Assembly (NCBI RefSeq): GCF_029227915.1 | Contig: NC_079875.1 | Coordinates: forward strand, 24,374,001-24,438,000 | Source: Hydractinia symbiolongicarpus | Lineage: Eukaryota > Cnidaria > Hydrozoa > Anthoathecata > Hydractiniidae | Length of the DNA: 64,000 nt | Direction: 5' to 3' | Shown: positions 63,901-64,000 of the stretch, one piece after another | How positions within the stretch are numbered: position 1 is the stretch's first letter | How the letters are laid out: each line of letters begins with the position of its first letter | Position numbers and translations under genes: made by a program | Notes under the pieces: model-generated | What the model was told of the DNA's origin: nothing | The model's database searches: none | Seen by the model: only the letters and a program-made list of their open reading frames with translations

Positions 63901-64000
63901 CGTGTTTCCACATTCATAGGTGTTTGTTTCAGTACAGTCGAAATCCATTAACTTTCCGATTATCCCTGTAAAGGGGAGAATGCAGAAGTTCTACAGCAGC
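58000..64000. repeat. 3-unit higher-order repeat, 2668-bp period
   Basis: Units distinguished by GGTTCCGAGTCTACCC with AAGGGACGG recur at about 59085 and 61753. A GGTTCACACTGG change recurs at about 58808 and 61476. The offset is 2668 bp, three units. The pattern continues to the window end. Confidence 0.88.

Larger units (their letters stand above)
24941..64000. repeat. 889-bp satellite array, 44 units, higher-order structure
   Basis: From TAGTTTTATCTGCATTGCG at 24941, a unit of 888-890 bp repeats head-to-tail to the window end. The 44th unit is cut at 64000. Unit length changes mainly through two one-base indels (TGCGCCGC or TGCCGCCGC; GTGAAGTG or GTGAAAGTG). Copies are highly similar, differing at a few sites each, and the same variants recur in blocks. 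Every unit has open frames of 60-77 codons on both strands. Nearly every difference I checked in the clearest one changes an amino acid, and its first codon is TTG, so I do not call these genes. I see no rRNA, tRNA, snRNA or transposase in the unit. Confidence 0.98.

Noticed and set aside
24941-64000. CRISPR array, rDNA, 5S, snRNA or spliced-leader cluster as an explanation of the 889-bp repeat
   Set aside because: The unit is far too long and has no spacers. No conserved rRNA, snRNA or Sm-site plus donor arrangement is visible.

Overview
This is eukaryotic DNA, most likely from an invertebrate animal. Genes are sparse and interrupted by GT-AG introns. There is a CR1-type LINE with a PHD-like finger and a 2A-like motif, and a PIF/Harbinger DNA transposon carrying a MADF accessory gene. 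These families are common in cnidarians and other marine invertebrates, but the sequence alone does not settle the phylum. Nothing bacterial is visible: no operons, no ribosome-binding sites and no CRISPR array.

Layout. (1) Positions 1-19005 are a tandem array of a 4.41-kb AT-rich unit: two complete copies, a third split by a LINE, and a fourth that stops after about 1.65 kb. The copies are almost identical. I see no convincing protein gene in the unit. It does contain a repeated module of about 100 bp with several short hairpins, seen 13 times in the window. (2) Positions 11250-15333 are a minus-strand, nearly full-length LINE. Its reading frame holds a 2A-like motif, a PHD-like finger, an endonuclease and a reverse transcriptase, broken by one stop and three frameshifts. 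(3) Positions 19010-22153 are a nested pair: a small terminal-inverted-repeat element into which a 2.9-kb Harbinger transposon inserted, with a TTA target duplication. Both Harbinger genes are damaged. (4) Positions 22154-24940 are unique sequence. They contain four consistent exons of an unrecognised gene, then an exon encoding a coiled coil and the N-lobe of a protein-kinase-like domain. (5) Positions 24941-64000 are 44 head-to-tail copies of an 888-890-bp satellite. The array runs off the window and shows clear higher-order structure, with 5-unit, 15-unit and 3-unit block duplications. It starts inside the kinase-like reading frame.

How the parts relate. Most of the window is repeat DNA, roughly 39 kb of satellite and 15 kb of the 4.4-kb array, and the mobile elements sit inside or beside it. 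The LINE is in only one copy of the 4.4-kb unit, so it arrived after the array formed. The Harbinger nest marks the end of the 4.4-kb array. The kinase-like exon marks the beginning of the 889-bp array and may have been cut, or partly copied, by it.
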